DNA from: Rhizobiaceae bacterium
GTDB lineage: Bacteria > Pseudomonadota > Alphaproteobacteria > Rhizobiales > Rhizobiaceae
Direction of reading: 5' to 3'
Assembly: GCA_029233925.1 (NCBI GenBank)
Contig: JARGOX010000010.1
Span: 62,001-126,000 of the forward strand
DNA: 64,000 bases
In this document: positions 45,819 through 54,483 of the stretch, one piece after another
Layout of the letters: each line of letters opens with the position of its first letter
Position numbering within the stretch: the first letter of the stretch is position 1
Notes under the pieces: model-generated
Told to the model about the DNA's origin: nothing
The model's database searches: none
What the model saw: only the letters and a program-made list of their open reading frames with translations
Made by a program: the position numbers and the translations under genes

Positions 45819-45878
45819 TGGCCCCTATACGGATATGCCCATCCGAATTATATGCATTGAGATACAATGCAGGGGCCA
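45819..45878 (-). promoter_or_regulatory. Nested hairpin that can mask the autotransporter's ribosome binding site
   Basis: Outer arms TGGCCCCT (45819-45826) and AGGGGCCA (45871-45878) are perfectly complementary. Within them lies another perfect pair TGCATTG (45853-45859) / CAATGCA (45865-45871). On the minus-strand transcript the downstream outer arm contains the AGGGG ribosome binding site of the autotransporter (start 45815), so the pairing would sequester it. This requires a transcription start upstream of 45878 (higher coordinate). Translational control is inferred. Confidence 0.45.
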
Positions 45879-45892
45879 CAGGGTTTGCTCCA

Positions 45893-45908
45893 TCCCCTGT
45901 TCAGGGGA
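45893..45908. promoter_or_regulatory. Short dyad in the divergent autotransporter/kinase region
   Basis: TCCCCTG (45893-45899) and CAGGGGA (45902-45908) form a dyad with a two-base spacer, 74 bases before the kinase start. It may be an operator of the NarL-like regulator or a 5'-UTR hairpin. Confidence 0.35.
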
Positions 45909-45981
45909 GAGACGCCTGAAGGGACAAAGGGCTTTCTGTACAATCTGCGTTATAAACAATTTTTTGCAAATGAGGGGCAAG

Positions 45982-48141
45982 ATGCGAACCCGTCGCACGG
46001 CTACGCCGGCACTATTTGTTGCAGTTCCGATGATCATCGCAATGATGATTGCCGCCTGCGCTGTCTATGTCGCCCTCAATCAGCCGTGGCTGGGCCTTCG
46101 TTTTACCGCGACAGCCTCAAATGGCATAGAAATAATACACACGGCGCCGAGCGGCCCGTCGGCAGGCCTTCCCGAAGGTGCAACAATAACAGCTCTGACT
46201 GCCGAGAACGGAAACCGCATCGAACTGGTTCCGTTCGATGCGGTTGAGGATCCCGATACTGCCGCCAATTACGCAATCTTCAATGGATTTCTGGAGCGTC
46301 AACAGATTATTGCCGAAATTCTGCGTTCCCCACGGGTAATATTGAGTTTGAGCGATGGCAGCAATGTCACGGTTTCTCCGGGGAAACGTCGACCGCTTGC
46401 AAGCTTGTCTGTCGATTTCTGGATATTGATCGTCATTGGGCTTCTTGGGGTGCTGACGGGCGCCTGGACGCTTGCGTTCAGGCGCGAGGCCGATGTCGCC
46501 AGAATCTGGGCGCTCAATGGCGTGGCACTGTTGTTATCAACCTTCCCCGCAGCGATATTTCTGACCAGAGAAATCGCATTGAACGGCGCATTGTTCAGGC
46601 TCCTGTCGACGGTCAATTTTGCAGGGGCTTTGTCCTTTTGTGTTTTTCTGTTTGCATTGTTTCTCATCTACCCGCGCAGGTTGGTGCCGCTCTATTTGGT
46701 GGCTGCGCTTTTTGCACTTATACCCATTCTGGTTCTGATGCAGTACCTTCAGGTCGGCGCAAACGGCCCGGACATGGGGCGTTATCTTCCCATTGCGCTT
46801 TTTGCCACCGCGGCGTCGGTGGTTGCAATCATTCAATATCTGTTGGCCCGGGGTGATCCGGTAAAACGCGCCGGCGTGGCATGGTTTGGGGTTTCAATCG
46901 CCCTTGGTACCGGCATTTTTGTAATTCTGTACGTTGTGCCGAGTTTGCTGGGTCGGGCGCCTTCGGTTCCCCAGTGGATCGGTTACGCTTTGGTTCTTCT
47001 TGTCCACTCAAGTCTTGCGCTTGGTATTTTCAGATACCGTCTGTTTGAACTCGAGATATGGTCCTTTCGTATTCTCTTTTATGTCACGGGCACGCTGATT
47101 TTTGCTGTGCTCGATATGATGCTGGTCTCTGTTGTCGCCTTCGACGCCGTCCCGGCTTTTGGGCTCGCCCTGGCAGCGGTGGTCGTGTTTTATCTCCCGT
47201 TTCGCAACATGCTGCTATCGCGTCTGACACCGCCTGAAATGCAGCGCCAGGAGCTTTTCACCGAAGTAGTCGACGTCGCGGTCGCATCCTTTGGGGCCGA
47301 ACGTGATGCCCGATGGGAAGCGCTGTTGCGTCATGCATTCGAGCCATTGTCGATTGAAAAGACATTGCCGGTTGCAGAACCGGAAATCCACGAGGATGGC
47401 CTGGCGCTTCTGGTTCCTGGCCGGGACGTCGTGGCGCCCATGAAGCTGGGATATGCGTTTTCCGGACGCAGATTGTTTACCCGCCGGGAAACCGCTTTTG
47501 CTCAAGAGCTTTGCAACATGCTTGTTTACGCCATCGAAAGCCACAGCGCGTTTGAACGTGGCAAAGCGGAAGAGAGGGCCCGCATAGGCCGGGACATGCA
47601 CGACAATATCGGCGCCAAACTGCTGAGCGCACTGCATGGCACCAGGCCGGACAGCAAGGACGCCATGATACGCGATGCGCTGTCGGATTTGCGTGATATT
47701 CTCAACAATGTCACCGGCCTGCCTCAAACCATTGAGGAAAGTCTGGCCGAATTGCGCTTTGAGACCGCCGAGAGGCTATCTGCTGCCGGCCTTGCGCTTC
47801 AATGGTCCTCTCCTGATGAAGATGCGACTCCGCTTTGCCCGATTGCGGCCCATGCGCTACGGTCGATTGTTCGCGAGGGGATCAGCAATTCCATTCGTCA
47901 TGCCAATGCCAAATCTGTTGCCGTTGAAATAAAACATGTACAGCAGCAGCTCGAGTTGACCATAAGGGATGATGGGCAAAGTGCAGCGGGGGACCTGCAG
48001 CACGATATCAGCACCGGCAGCGGGCTTGCCGGCATTCGCGACAGGCTGGCGGCGCTCAAGGGTCAGTTGGATATCATCGACAGCGGGGCAGGCTTCACGC
48101 TGAAGGCCCATTTTCCAAGTGTTCAAGGGACGCGTACATGA
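45982..48141 (+). CDS. Sensor histidine kinase with PDZ-like sensor and multi-TM region (NarX/LiaS-type transmitter)
   Basis: 719 residues. Order: N-terminal membrane helix (about 8-30); a roughly 100-residue extracytoplasmic part containing GIEIIHTAPSGPSAGLPEGATITAL, which resembles a PDZ peptide-binding fold; seven or so membrane helices (about 140-390); then a HisKA_3 dimerisation region with phosphoacceptor H540 in RARIGRDMHDNIGAKLL; and an HATPase with REGISNSIRHANAKSV and GSGLAGIRDRLAALKG. The H-box and ATPase are of the NarX/DegS type, matching the NarL-type partner overlapping its end. ATG 45982 has AGGGG five bases upstream; a longer reading frame from 45835 crosses the divergent promoter and is rejected. 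Confidence 0.82.
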   Translation: MRTRRTATPALFVAVPMIIAMMIAACAVYVALNQPWLGLRFTATASNGIEIIHTAPSGPSAGLPEGATITALTAENGNRIELVPFDAVEDPDTAANYAIFNGFLERQQIIAEILRSPRVILSLSDGSNVTVSPGKRRPLASLSVDFWILIVIGLLGVLTGAWTLAFRREADVARIWALNGVALLLSTFPAAIFLTREIALNGALFRLLSTVNFAGALSFCVFLFALFLIYPRRLVPLYLVAALFALIPILVLMQYLQVGANGPDMGRYLPIALFATAASVVAIIQYLLARGDPVKRAGVAWFGVSIALGTGIFVILYVVPSLLGRAPSVPQWIGYALVLLVHSSLALGIFRYRLFELEIWSFRILFYVTGTLIFAVLDMMLVSVVAFDAVPAFGLALAAVVVFYLPFRNMLLSRLTPPEMQRQELFTEVVDVAVASFGAERDARWEALLRHAFEPLSIEKTLPVAEPEIHEDGLALLVPGRDVVAPMKLGYAFSGRRLFTRRETAFAQELCNMLVYAIESHSAFERGKAEERARIGRDMHDNIGAKLLSALHGTRPDSKDAMIRDALSDLRDILNNVTGLPQTIEESLAELRFETAERLSAAGLALQWSSPDEDATPLCPIAAHALRSIVREGISNSIRHANAKSVAVEIKHVQQQLELTIRDDGQSAAGDLQHDISTGSGLAGIRDRLAALKGQLDIIDSGAGFTLKAHFPSVQGTRT

Positions 48142-48779
48142 AGCAGGTGTTGATTGTGGAAGATGTTGCGGAAACGCGGAACTGGCTCAGCAATGTAGCG
48201 ATTGCCGCTTTTCCTGAATGCATCACAACCATGGCTGACAGCCTGCGGGCTGGACGGGCGGCCGTAGACAGGCACGTTTTCGATATGGCGTTGATTGATC
48301 TCAAACTGCCTGATGGCAACGGGTTGGACCTGCTTTCTCACATCCGGCAATCGGGCGCTTCAACACTTGCCGTTGTCACCACCGTGATGGCCGATGATGC
48401 CAATATTGTTGCCGCGCTGTCTCGGGGCGCCAGTGGTTATCTGCTCAAGGAACAGCCAGCCGAGCGCATCGTGCAACAGCTGACCCAACTGGCTGAAGGC
48501 GTTCCTGCGCTGTCTCCGTCGATTGCGCGCCGCATCATGGAACACTTCCGCCGCACGGGGCCGGTGGTCGAGGAGGCGTCAACCTTGACTGCGCGCGAGC
48601 GCGAAGTTCTAGCCTTGATCAGCCGTGGTTTGCGCAATATCGACGTTGCCGACGCGCTGGGGTTGTCGGAGAACACAATTGCCAGCCACTTGAAATCGAC
48701 CTATCGAAAACTCGGCATTTCGTCACGCGCAGAGGCATCCTGGCATGCCACGCGCATGGGGCTTGCGCCTGGAGATTAG
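48138..48779 (+). CDS. Response regulator, NarL/FixJ-like (receiver + LuxR HTH)
   Basis: 213 residues. The phosphoacceptor D54 is in DMALIDLKLPDGNG, the receiver lysine in YLLKEQPAE. A LuxR-type HTH follows: LTAREREVLALISRGLRNIDVADALGLSENTIASHLKSTYRKLG. ATGA-type overlap with the kinase shows they are a pair. The divergent autotransporter is the nearest likely target. Confidence 0.9.
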   Translation: MKQVLIVEDVAETRNWLSNVAIAAFPECITTMADSLRAGRAAVDRHVFDMALIDLKLPDGNGLDLLSHIRQSGASTLAVVTTVMADDANIVAALSRGASGYLLKEQPAERIVQQLTQLAEGVPALSPSIARRIMEHFRRTGPVVEEASTLTAREREVLALISRGLRNIDVADALGLSENTIASHLKSTYRKLGISSRAEASWHATRMGLAPGD

Positions 48780-49167
48780 GAAGATCACGCCGGCGGTACA
48801 AATCCGGTCGTTGCGGGACAGGTAGGCACGCAAACGCATCAATACGCCTGAAGAAATATTAAAAAACCCATAAATAACAGTGTGATAATTGGTCATGGCG
48901 TAATATGGCGAGATGCCATATTGTCGTAATTTCCCAATGATCTCTTCATTGTCTGTTTCCTCAAAATAAGAACAGACAGAATCCGGAATGGGGAGCCGTT
49001 CGATATCAGGCCATGCGCATTTGCAAATATTGTGTTTTGTGGCGCTGACGCCGGACGAGGCTCTTGCCGCTCGAAAGAGGGCAATATACGTAGACAAGTG
49101 TTTTTGAACTGCAGCTGTTACCGCCCCGCGTTGACGTTGCAAATGACCGACGCGGAGGAATCGCTCG
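48780..49167. other. AT-rich region with a possible minus-strand ORF
   Basis: About 390 bases of lower GC than the surroundings. An uninterrupted minus-strand frame (about 49035-48760) reads DIERLPIPDSVCSYFEE, then GKLRQYGISPYYAMTNYHTVIYGFF, protein-like but of no family I recognise and without a clear start. It might be the remains of an acquired gene. The cupin promoter at 49168 must also lie here. Confidence 0.3.
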
Positions 49168-49602
49168 ATGACGATCATGACAACCAGGACTGTAGCTTTC
49201 ATTGTAACCGGCGCCGTGTGTATGGCGGCAGGTTTTGCCCTGGCGAAGTCCACCTATCCACCGGTGCAGGTGCTCGTCTCCACTGAAAAGACAACCATTG
49301 GCCAGGACATCGTCTATCCCGATGGCACACCCAAGATCACCGGTGCGATCGTCACCATGCAACCCGGCGGCACGACAGGCTGGCATAAACATGATGCACC
49401 TCTGTTCGGCTGGGTGATGGAAGGCGAGGTCACCGTGGATTATGGCGACGCCGGCACAAAAACCTACAAAAAGGGCGATGCGTTTATCGAGGCGCTCGAG
49501 AGCTATCACAACGGCAAGAACACTGGCGAAACCATCACGCGGATCCTCGCGGTGTTCGCTGGTGCCGATGGCGTCCCCAACACGGTGATGAAGGCCGAAT
49601 AA
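49168..49602 (+). CDS. Exported single-domain cupin
   Basis: 144 residues. A hydrophobic N-terminus (TVAFIVTGAVCMAAGFALA) acts as signal peptide or anchor. The cupin core has GWHKHDAPLFGWVMEGEVTVDYGD and EALESYHNGKNTG, with three histidines and a glutamate in metal-ligand positions. Length and layout match small periplasmic cupins of unknown function. The ORF's first ATG is taken; ATG 49177 is equally possible. It stands alone. Confidence 0.75.
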   Translation: MTIMTTRTVAFIVTGAVCMAAGFALAKSTYPPVQVLVSTEKTTIGQDIVYPDGTPKITGAIVTMQPGGTTGWHKHDAPLFGWVMEGEVTVDYGDAGTKTYKKGDAFIEALESYHNGKNTGETITRILAVFAGADGVPNTVMKAE

Positions 49603-49995
49603 GGCGCAGCACGGTTGAAGGGCGCTGGTTTCTCGCCGATTCCGCCAACCGTCTGTTCCAGGCCTTTTGCATGCGACTCCCAATTGCTGCCATCGTATTC
49701 CGGTTTGAGCAGGCATGACTTCAGACTGATGCACCAATTGCCATAGGCGGCACATGCAAATCCGCACTGTCACTTGGCGACGATTTGGCTTTCGGCCAAA
49801 TCAGCGCCAGCGCAAACGGTGGTGAAGCAGGCCCGTGTCTGATGGGGTTACCTGTTAGCCGGCATTCATCGAGCCAGAAAAATCCTGGCCTTTCCCCCGA
49901 AGGGCTCAACGATCACGGCGAGGACCGCCGGGAAAGCGAGCCCCGAACAATGATTGATCCGACTTATGGCATGAAGTCAGTGGCGGTGCGTTGGA
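49603..49995. other. Intergenic region after the cupin
   Basis: Nearly 400 bases with only short shadow frames in both directions. No repeat, hairpin or family match noted. Confidence 0.3.
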
Positions 49996-50382
49996 CTACT
50001 TTTGCCTGACAAGTCTGCTGCACTTGGCCGAGGCGTCCTCGCCCGTCTCTGTATAACACAGGTCGATCACGTCTGGGCCGGCGAGCGAACCGGCGAAGGA
50101 GCCGTCCTCGTCAACGACCACCAGGACCCGCCCATCAGGGGTCATGCTGCCGTAGACGTCAGTGGTCTCATAGGCCCCGGGTGCGCCAAAGGACTTGACG
50201 GCTTTGAACGCGGTTCCCTGCTGTTCGCGAACCTCTATGATGAGCTCGTGCCGGTCCCAACCGTCCAGGGCGCCAACGCCATACTCCTCACCCTTCCAGG
50301 TGCCGATGAGAGAGACCGGGTCGGCGGCAAATGCCGGAGCAGCGAGAATGAGAGTGAGCGTCGCGATGATTATGGTTTTCAT
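49996..50382 (-). CDS. Small secreted protein of unknown function
   Basis: 128 residues with signal peptide MKTIIIATLTLILAAPAFAADP. The mature part SLIGTWKGEEYGVGALDGWDRHELIIEV and VYGSMTPDGRVLVVVDEDGSFAG looks like an all-beta, lipocalin-like barrel. Two cysteines near the C-terminus (DLCYTE and AKCSRL) could form a disulfide. ATG 50382 has AGAGG upstream, whereas the longer frame from 50637 has an unlikely N-terminus. No neighbour suggests a role. Confidence 0.6.
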   Translation of the reverse strand: MKTIIIATLTLILAAPAFAADPVSLIGTWKGEEYGVGALDGWDRHELIIEVREQQGTAFKAVKSFGAPGAYETTDVYGSMTPDGRVLVVVDEDGSFAGSLAGPDVIDLCYTETGEDASAKCSRLVRQK

Positions 50383-50762
50383 TTCAATTGCCTCTGTTTT
50401 GAATGACCATTCTCTGTTTGGCTCCTTCTTGTCAACGGCAAACAGCGCAATTCGCAGAAAGGTGGTTTCCCTTCGATCAGATTGAACCAGATTGCCTTCT
50501 GACGATTTTTGGCCCGGCGTCGCTTCATATGCCGATGGTGACTTGCACCGGTGGTGGGGTGCCGTCGCGGTGCGCAACCCGCCCGATTGGGGACCAAAAT
50601 CGCCACGGTCAAATGGTTCCTGAAGGCGATAAACCACCTCATCGTCACATCAATGTTGGGGCTGACCTCATGAGGGCCGCGTTGAATGTTATCCGGTGTT
50701 GGTATAACTGAATTGACGCTTCACACGACCAGATTGTCCCGCATTTTTCGCCCGAGGTTCCT
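50383..50762. other. Divergent intergenic region before the IclR gene
   Basis: 380 bases between the secreted protein and the IclR gene. No gene or clear symmetrical site noted; promoters for both flanking genes are expected here. Confidence 0.3.
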
Positions 50763-51479
50763 ATGGCAGAAATATCATCTACCGGTGACCAGATGCTGGT
50801 TGTTCTCGAGTGCGTGGCGGGTCGTGGTCCGTTATCTGCAACCCAGGTCTCCGAACTGTGTGGCCTGAACCGCACAATTGTGCACCGCCTGTTGAATACG
50901 CTTATAAAATCCCGGTATGTGCATAAATTGGCGCAGGGCTATGTGCTTGGCTCTGCGGCTTATGATCTGTCCAGATCAGCGACCAATAATTTGATGTATA
51001 TTGCGCGCGAGGCTATGGAGGTTTTGTCGTGCGAGCTGGACGAGACGATCATATTGCATTCCATTTCCGGTTCGGAAGCCATGGCAATTGATCAGGTCCT
51101 GAGCAAAAACCGTCTGTTAATGGTGCGCCACACACCCGGGTCGCGTCACGCCCTGCACCGTGGAGCCAGCGGCTGGGCGCTGCTTGCTTTTCAGACGGAC
51201 AAGTTCATTGAAAATTACACCAAAGCGCTTTGCCTACAGGATGCCGCGGCGGTTTCCAAACGGGTCAATGAGATACGAAAGCTGGGATATGCCCGGTCCT
51301 CCGATGAATTGCAACTGGGCGTTGCCGGACTGTTTGTACCCATTTTGAATGAACACAAATCATGCGACTTCAGCCTTGGTGTGCTGGTGCCTTCAAGTCG
51401 CGAACACGAATTGGACGGGATGGAGCAACGGCTAATGGATGTCTCCGGCCAGCTCACATTGAAAAACACCTCAGGCTAA
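50763..51479 (+). CDS. IclR-family transcriptional regulator
   Basis: 238 residues. HTH GPLSATQVSELCGLNRTIVHRLLNTLIKSRYV, then an effector domain with HSISGSEAMAIDQVLSKNRLLMVRHTPGSRHALHRGASGWALLA. It precedes the MhpA-like monooxygenase by 74 bases on the same strand. The dyad at 51503-51536 between them may be its binding site. Confidence 0.82.
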   Translation: MAEISSTGDQMLVVLECVAGRGPLSATQVSELCGLNRTIVHRLLNTLIKSRYVHKLAQGYVLGSAAYDLSRSATNNLMYIAREAMEVLSCELDETIILHSISGSEAMAIDQVLSKNRLLMVRHTPGSRHALHRGASGWALLAFQTDKFIENYTKALCLQDAAAVSKRVNEIRKLGYARSSDELQLGVAGLFVPILNEHKSCDFSLGVLVPSSREHELDGMEQRLMDVSGQLTLKNTSG

Positions 51480-51502
51480 AAGCTTGCCTGGTTTGGGTTG
51501 TG

Positions 51503-51536
51503 TTCGTATAACGGATTATATAGTCCGAAATATGAA
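51503..51536. promoter_or_regulatory. Imperfect 34-bp dyad upstream of the MhpA-like gene
   Basis: The stretch from TTCGTATAACGG to TCCGAAATATGAA is symmetrical around 51519.5. The central 16 bases CGGATTATATAGTCCG match their reverse complement at 14 positions, and the outer TTCrTAT/ATAyGAA arms add more. It ends 17 bases before the TTG start. Likely IclR operator. Confidence 0.5.
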
Positions 51537-51553
51537 CAAATGGGGTCCGGCAT

Positions 51554-53083
51554 TTGAAATACGACGTAATCATTTCGGGCTGTGGTCCCGTCGGCGCAAC
51601 CCTTGCTGCACTTCTTGGCAGTCACGGCCTCAACGTTCTTGTTCTCGAAAAATTCGAAACGGTCTTTGACAAGCCGCGCGCCATTGTACTCGATTGGGAG
51701 ATCATGCGGGTTTTGCAGATCTGTGGTATTGCGCACGATCTGGAGCCCTACACATCACCGCACACCGGCACAGATTTTCTCGGCGTCGAAGGACAGTTGA
51801 TAAAGCAGTTCGATCCCCTGCCTCCTCCATACCCATTGGGTTGGCCCGCAACGCTTATGTTCGTTCAGCCTGAATTGGAACGCCAGTTGCGTGCCAGGCT
51901 GATGTCGTTGCCATCTGTCGATCTGAAGCTGGGTGCAGGTTTGGATAGCTTCACGCAAGATGAGGCAGGTGTCACCGTTGCATATTCAGATATGACGACC
52001 GGTGAGATGCGCCACGCCACTGCGGATTATCTTGTTGGCTGCGATGGCGCAAACAGTCAGATACGCGACGCGTTGGAGATCGGGCTTACGGACCTTCAGT
52101 TTGACGAATGGTGGGTGGTGATCGACGCGTGGCAAATGCAGGACACGCCGCTGCCCACGAAAACCACGCAATATTGCTGGCCCTCGCGTCCTGCCACCTA
52201 TGTTGTTGGCCCCGGCACATTGCGTCGTTGGGAAATCAAGATCATGCCGGGTGAGACGCCGGATGAATTTCTCGACAAGGCAAAGTTGAACGCTGTGTGG
52301 GGCACCTATGTCGACACCTCGGCATTTGATTTGTGGCGCAGCGCAACCTATCGCTTCAATGCACGCGTGGCTGATCGATGGCGTGATAAAAGAATTTTCC
52401 TTGCGGGCGATGCGATGCACCAGACACCGCCGTTTCTGGGGCAGGGACTGTGCGCCGGTATGCGCGACGCCGCGAACCTGTCCTGGAAGCTCATCCGATC
52501 AAAAACGCATGGGGTGAGTGATGCATTGCTCGACACCTATCAAGCCGAACGGTTGCCCCACGTCAGCACAATTATCGAGCATGGCAAGCAGTTCGGCCTC
52601 ATCATCGGCGAGCTGGACGAGGATGAGGCCCGCAAGCGTGACACAGACCTGCGCGGCCAGCTTTTGTCCGGCAAGATGATCACGTCGCGTCAAAGTTTCA
52701 TTCCGAACCTGAAGACCGGTGTTTTGCATCCCGATGATCCGTTGGCCGGTACATTGATGGTGCAGCCGAAGATCATCCATGAGGGTAAGGAGACGCTGCT
52801 GGATGATGTTGTCGGAATGAATTTCCTATATGTCTCGACCGATGCAGAAGCCGGGTCATGGGCCGACAAACACATGGAGACGCTGACAAGACTGGGCGTG
52901 GACCAGGTCTCGATCGGTGCCGGTGGATACCGCGAGATTGATACATTTCTGCGTGACTGGGCCACTCAAAACAACGTGCGCGCCGCCTTTGTGCGCCCTG
53001 ATCGCTATGTTTACGGCGGTGTGGCTTCCGGCGACGATTTTGAAGCCAGACTGACGTCACTATGCGCCTTTCTGGAGTGCTGA
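51554..53083 (+). CDS. FAD-dependent aromatic hydroxylase (MhpA-like)
   Basis: 509 residues. FAD motif DVIISGCGPVGATLAALLGSHGLNVLVLEK at the N-terminus, CDGANSQIRDAL, and GDAMHQTPPFLGQGLCAGMRDAANLSWKL, the form found in 3-(3-hydroxyphenyl)propionate and related 3-hydroxyaryl hydroxylases. C-terminal thioredoxin-like domain region also present. Note FLGQG in place of the usual GGQG turn. Start TTG 51554 with GGGG about eight bases before. No ring-cleavage dioxygenase follows, so the rest of the pathway must be elsewhere. Confidence 0.82.
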   Translation: MKYDVIISGCGPVGATLAALLGSHGLNVLVLEKFETVFDKPRAIVLDWEIMRVLQICGIAHDLEPYTSPHTGTDFLGVEGQLIKQFDPLPPPYPLGWPATLMFVQPELERQLRARLMSLPSVDLKLGAGLDSFTQDEAGVTVAYSDMTTGEMRHATADYLVGCDGANSQIRDALEIGLTDLQFDEWWVVIDAWQMQDTPLPTKTTQYCWPSRPATYVVGPGTLRRWEIKIMPGETPDEFLDKAKLNAVWGTYVDTSAFDLWRSATYRFNARVADRWRDKRIFLAGDAMHQTPPFLGQGLCAGMRDAANLSWKLIRSKTHGVSDALLDTYQAERLPHVSTIIEHGKQFGLIIGELDEDEARKRDTDLRGQLLSGKMITSRQSFIPNLKTGVLHPDDPLAGTLMVQPKIIHEGKETLLDDVVGMNFLYVSTDAEAGSWADKHMETLTRLGVDQVSIGAGGYREIDTFLRDWATQNNVRAAFVRPDRYVYGGVASGDDFEARLTSLCAFLEC

Positions 53084-53592
53084 CAGGCCGAGGAAGGGGA
53101 CGGGAGAAAATCCCATCAACCCGGGGGGCGGTGGCCTTTCCGCGACAGGGCGTGTCTGATTCGCTCTGCCTGTTAATTGCGATGAGAAGCTGACGACGCG
53201 GAGCCTGCCAACGGGAAGCTTGCCAACGGGGAGCCTGCCAACGGGGAGCCTGCCAACGGGGAGCCTGCCAACGGGGAGCCTGAATGCCGACCTTTGCGGT
53301 GGAATGATTGCATCGAGAGAAAATTGTGTTTCGAAAGGGGAGGCGACGCGGCGCTTCCGGAGTGGAATATCGAAGGCCGGAAGCTGGTATCGTTGCTATC
53401 ACCAGACCGGCGAGAAGGAAGCGCCCAAGCAGCGCCAGCCCTCGCGTTGGCAGCTCAACGCGCATGGGGCTTCATTCTCCAGCTTCAACGAAGCGGCACT
53501 GGACATCACGCCTGCCGAGATTTTGTTAAATTTCGCTAATAAGCCGAGACGCTCCACTTCAATTGCGATTTCCTGGTCGGTTGCCATACAGT
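53084..53592. other. Gene-poor stretch with minisatellite after the MhpA-like gene
   Basis: About 510 bases. Besides the 15-bp repeat (separate entry), it contains a possible short minus-strand ORF joined to the XRE gene's end (53399-53596). Several overlapping frames in both strands are proline/arginine-rich and look non-coding. Confidence 0.35.
53204..53284. repeat. 15-bp minisatellite, five copies
   Basis: CCTGCCAACGGGGAG is repeated head-to-tail at 53204, 53219, 53234, 53249 and 53264, then a partial CCTGAA. The first two copies have one change each, the last three are identical. Being a multiple of three, it gives pentapeptide repeats in every frame (LPTGS on plus, QAPRW on minus), but no credible gene contains it. 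Confidence 0.85.
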
Positions 53593-53596
53593 TCAC
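53399..53596 (-). CDS. Possible small ORF downstream of the XRE regulator
   Basis: 65 residues starting with GTG 53596, which overlaps the XRE gene's TGA (GTGA), or ATG 53587 (MATDQEIAIEVERLGLLAKFNKISAG). The N-terminal half is helix-like and well composed, the C-terminal third is not. Translational coupling would allow expression. No family recognised. Confidence 0.25.
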   Translation of the reverse strand: MNCMATDQEIAIEVERLGLLAKFNKISAGVMSSAASLKLENEAPCALSCQREGWRCLGASFSPVW

Positions 53597-54483
53597 TTAT
53601 GGCGATCCAATATGTCACTGACGTTTTTAATCGCGTCATTCCCCTTCCAGCTGTTGCGCCATAGTTCCGCTGTTACCTCTTGATGGAGCTGCACCGAATC
53701 TTGCGCTGCTGTAATAGTCGCCACCCCCACACGAACATTTGCGTAGAGCCCAAGACGAAAGGAGCTTGTGGCAACCTGCGCCAATTTACCACTCCTGAAA
53801 ATTTGAAAACTTGCGCCTGGCAGAGAGTCTTCCACGATACCAATTTGAACCCCCATCGGTTGGTCGACCAAAAGTCTCAAAATGTTCTCCACCTCAATCA
53901 GCGCTGAAGTTTTCCTTTTTGCCAGTTCTTCACCTTCCAGGCCCTGTCTACCGACGATTCCCAAACCCAGAAATTGCTCCAGCTCTGCGGCAGATACAAG
54001 ACTTACGATGCTTGGGCGGCGGTCTCGGTAGGTTTCCTTGCGCTCCAACAGTATGGCGATTATCTGGTCCAGCTCTGAGTCAAAATTGCTTCTGTTGGCT
54101 GCTGCATGTGGCACACTTTCCGACAAAACATCACGCAAACATTTATCGAAATGATCTGTCGTCAGAAGAAACGATATTGGTCCGAACAAAACGCTGATTT
54201 GGTCGGCATTTGATTCCAGTTGATGCATTCTTTCATAGAAAGCCAAAGAGGAAGAGATAAACTCGGAACCGACACCCAAAAGGGATGCGAGTGAAATGCC
54301 GAGTAAATCTGCAATTTTACCCAAGGCGTCTACTCGGATGGGCTGTCCAGCTTCGTATCGATAGATCGCAGACCTGGACAATCCTGTTTTGGCGGCGACC
54401 TCTTCAGGTGACAGGTCTTTTGCAATCCGATGGGCTCTAATCCTTTCACCTACTTGCAATATGGTCTCATATTGAGAGAGCAT
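53593..54483 (-). CDS. XRE-family regulator with a large C-terminal domain
   Basis: 296 residues. HTH at about 12-67 (VGERIRAHRIAKDLSPEEVAAKTGLSRSAIYRYEAGQPIRVDALGKIADLLGIS). The remaining 220 residues (from GVGSEFISSSLAFYERMHQLE) resemble the ligand-sensing portion of regulators accompanying transport operons, but I cannot name a family. ATG 54483 has GGAG seven bases upstream, so the longer ORF to 54510 is rejected. It is divergent from the NitT-type transport/nucleoside operon, its probable target. Confidence 0.75.
   Translation of the reverse strand: MLSQYETILQVGERIRAHRIAKDLSPEEVAAKTGLSRSAIYRYEAGQPIRVDALGKIADLLGISLASLLGVGSEFISSSLAFYERMHQLESNADQISVLFGPISFLLTTDHFDKCLRDVLSESVPHAAANRSNFDSELDQIIAILLERKETYRDRRPSIVSLVSAAELEQFLGLGIVGRQGLEGEELAKRKTSALIEVENILRLLVDQPMGVQIGIVEDSLPGASFQIFRSGKLAQVATSSFRLGLYANVRVGVATITAAQDSVQLHQEVTAELWRNSWKGNDAIKNVSDILDRHK

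Noticed and set aside
45835-45981. N-terminal extension of the histidine kinase
   Set aside because: It crosses the divergent promoter and dyads; the residues are not membrane- or domain-like, and ATG 45982 has a good ribosome binding site.
50383-50637. N-terminal extension of the small secreted protein
   Set aside because: It would hide the clear signal peptide starting at 50382 and has unusual composition.
53204-53300. LPTGS repeats resembling sortase signals
   Set aside because: They arise from the 15-bp minisatellite in one of six frames, with no signal peptide or gene around them, and sortase anchoring is not expected in this kind of bacterium.
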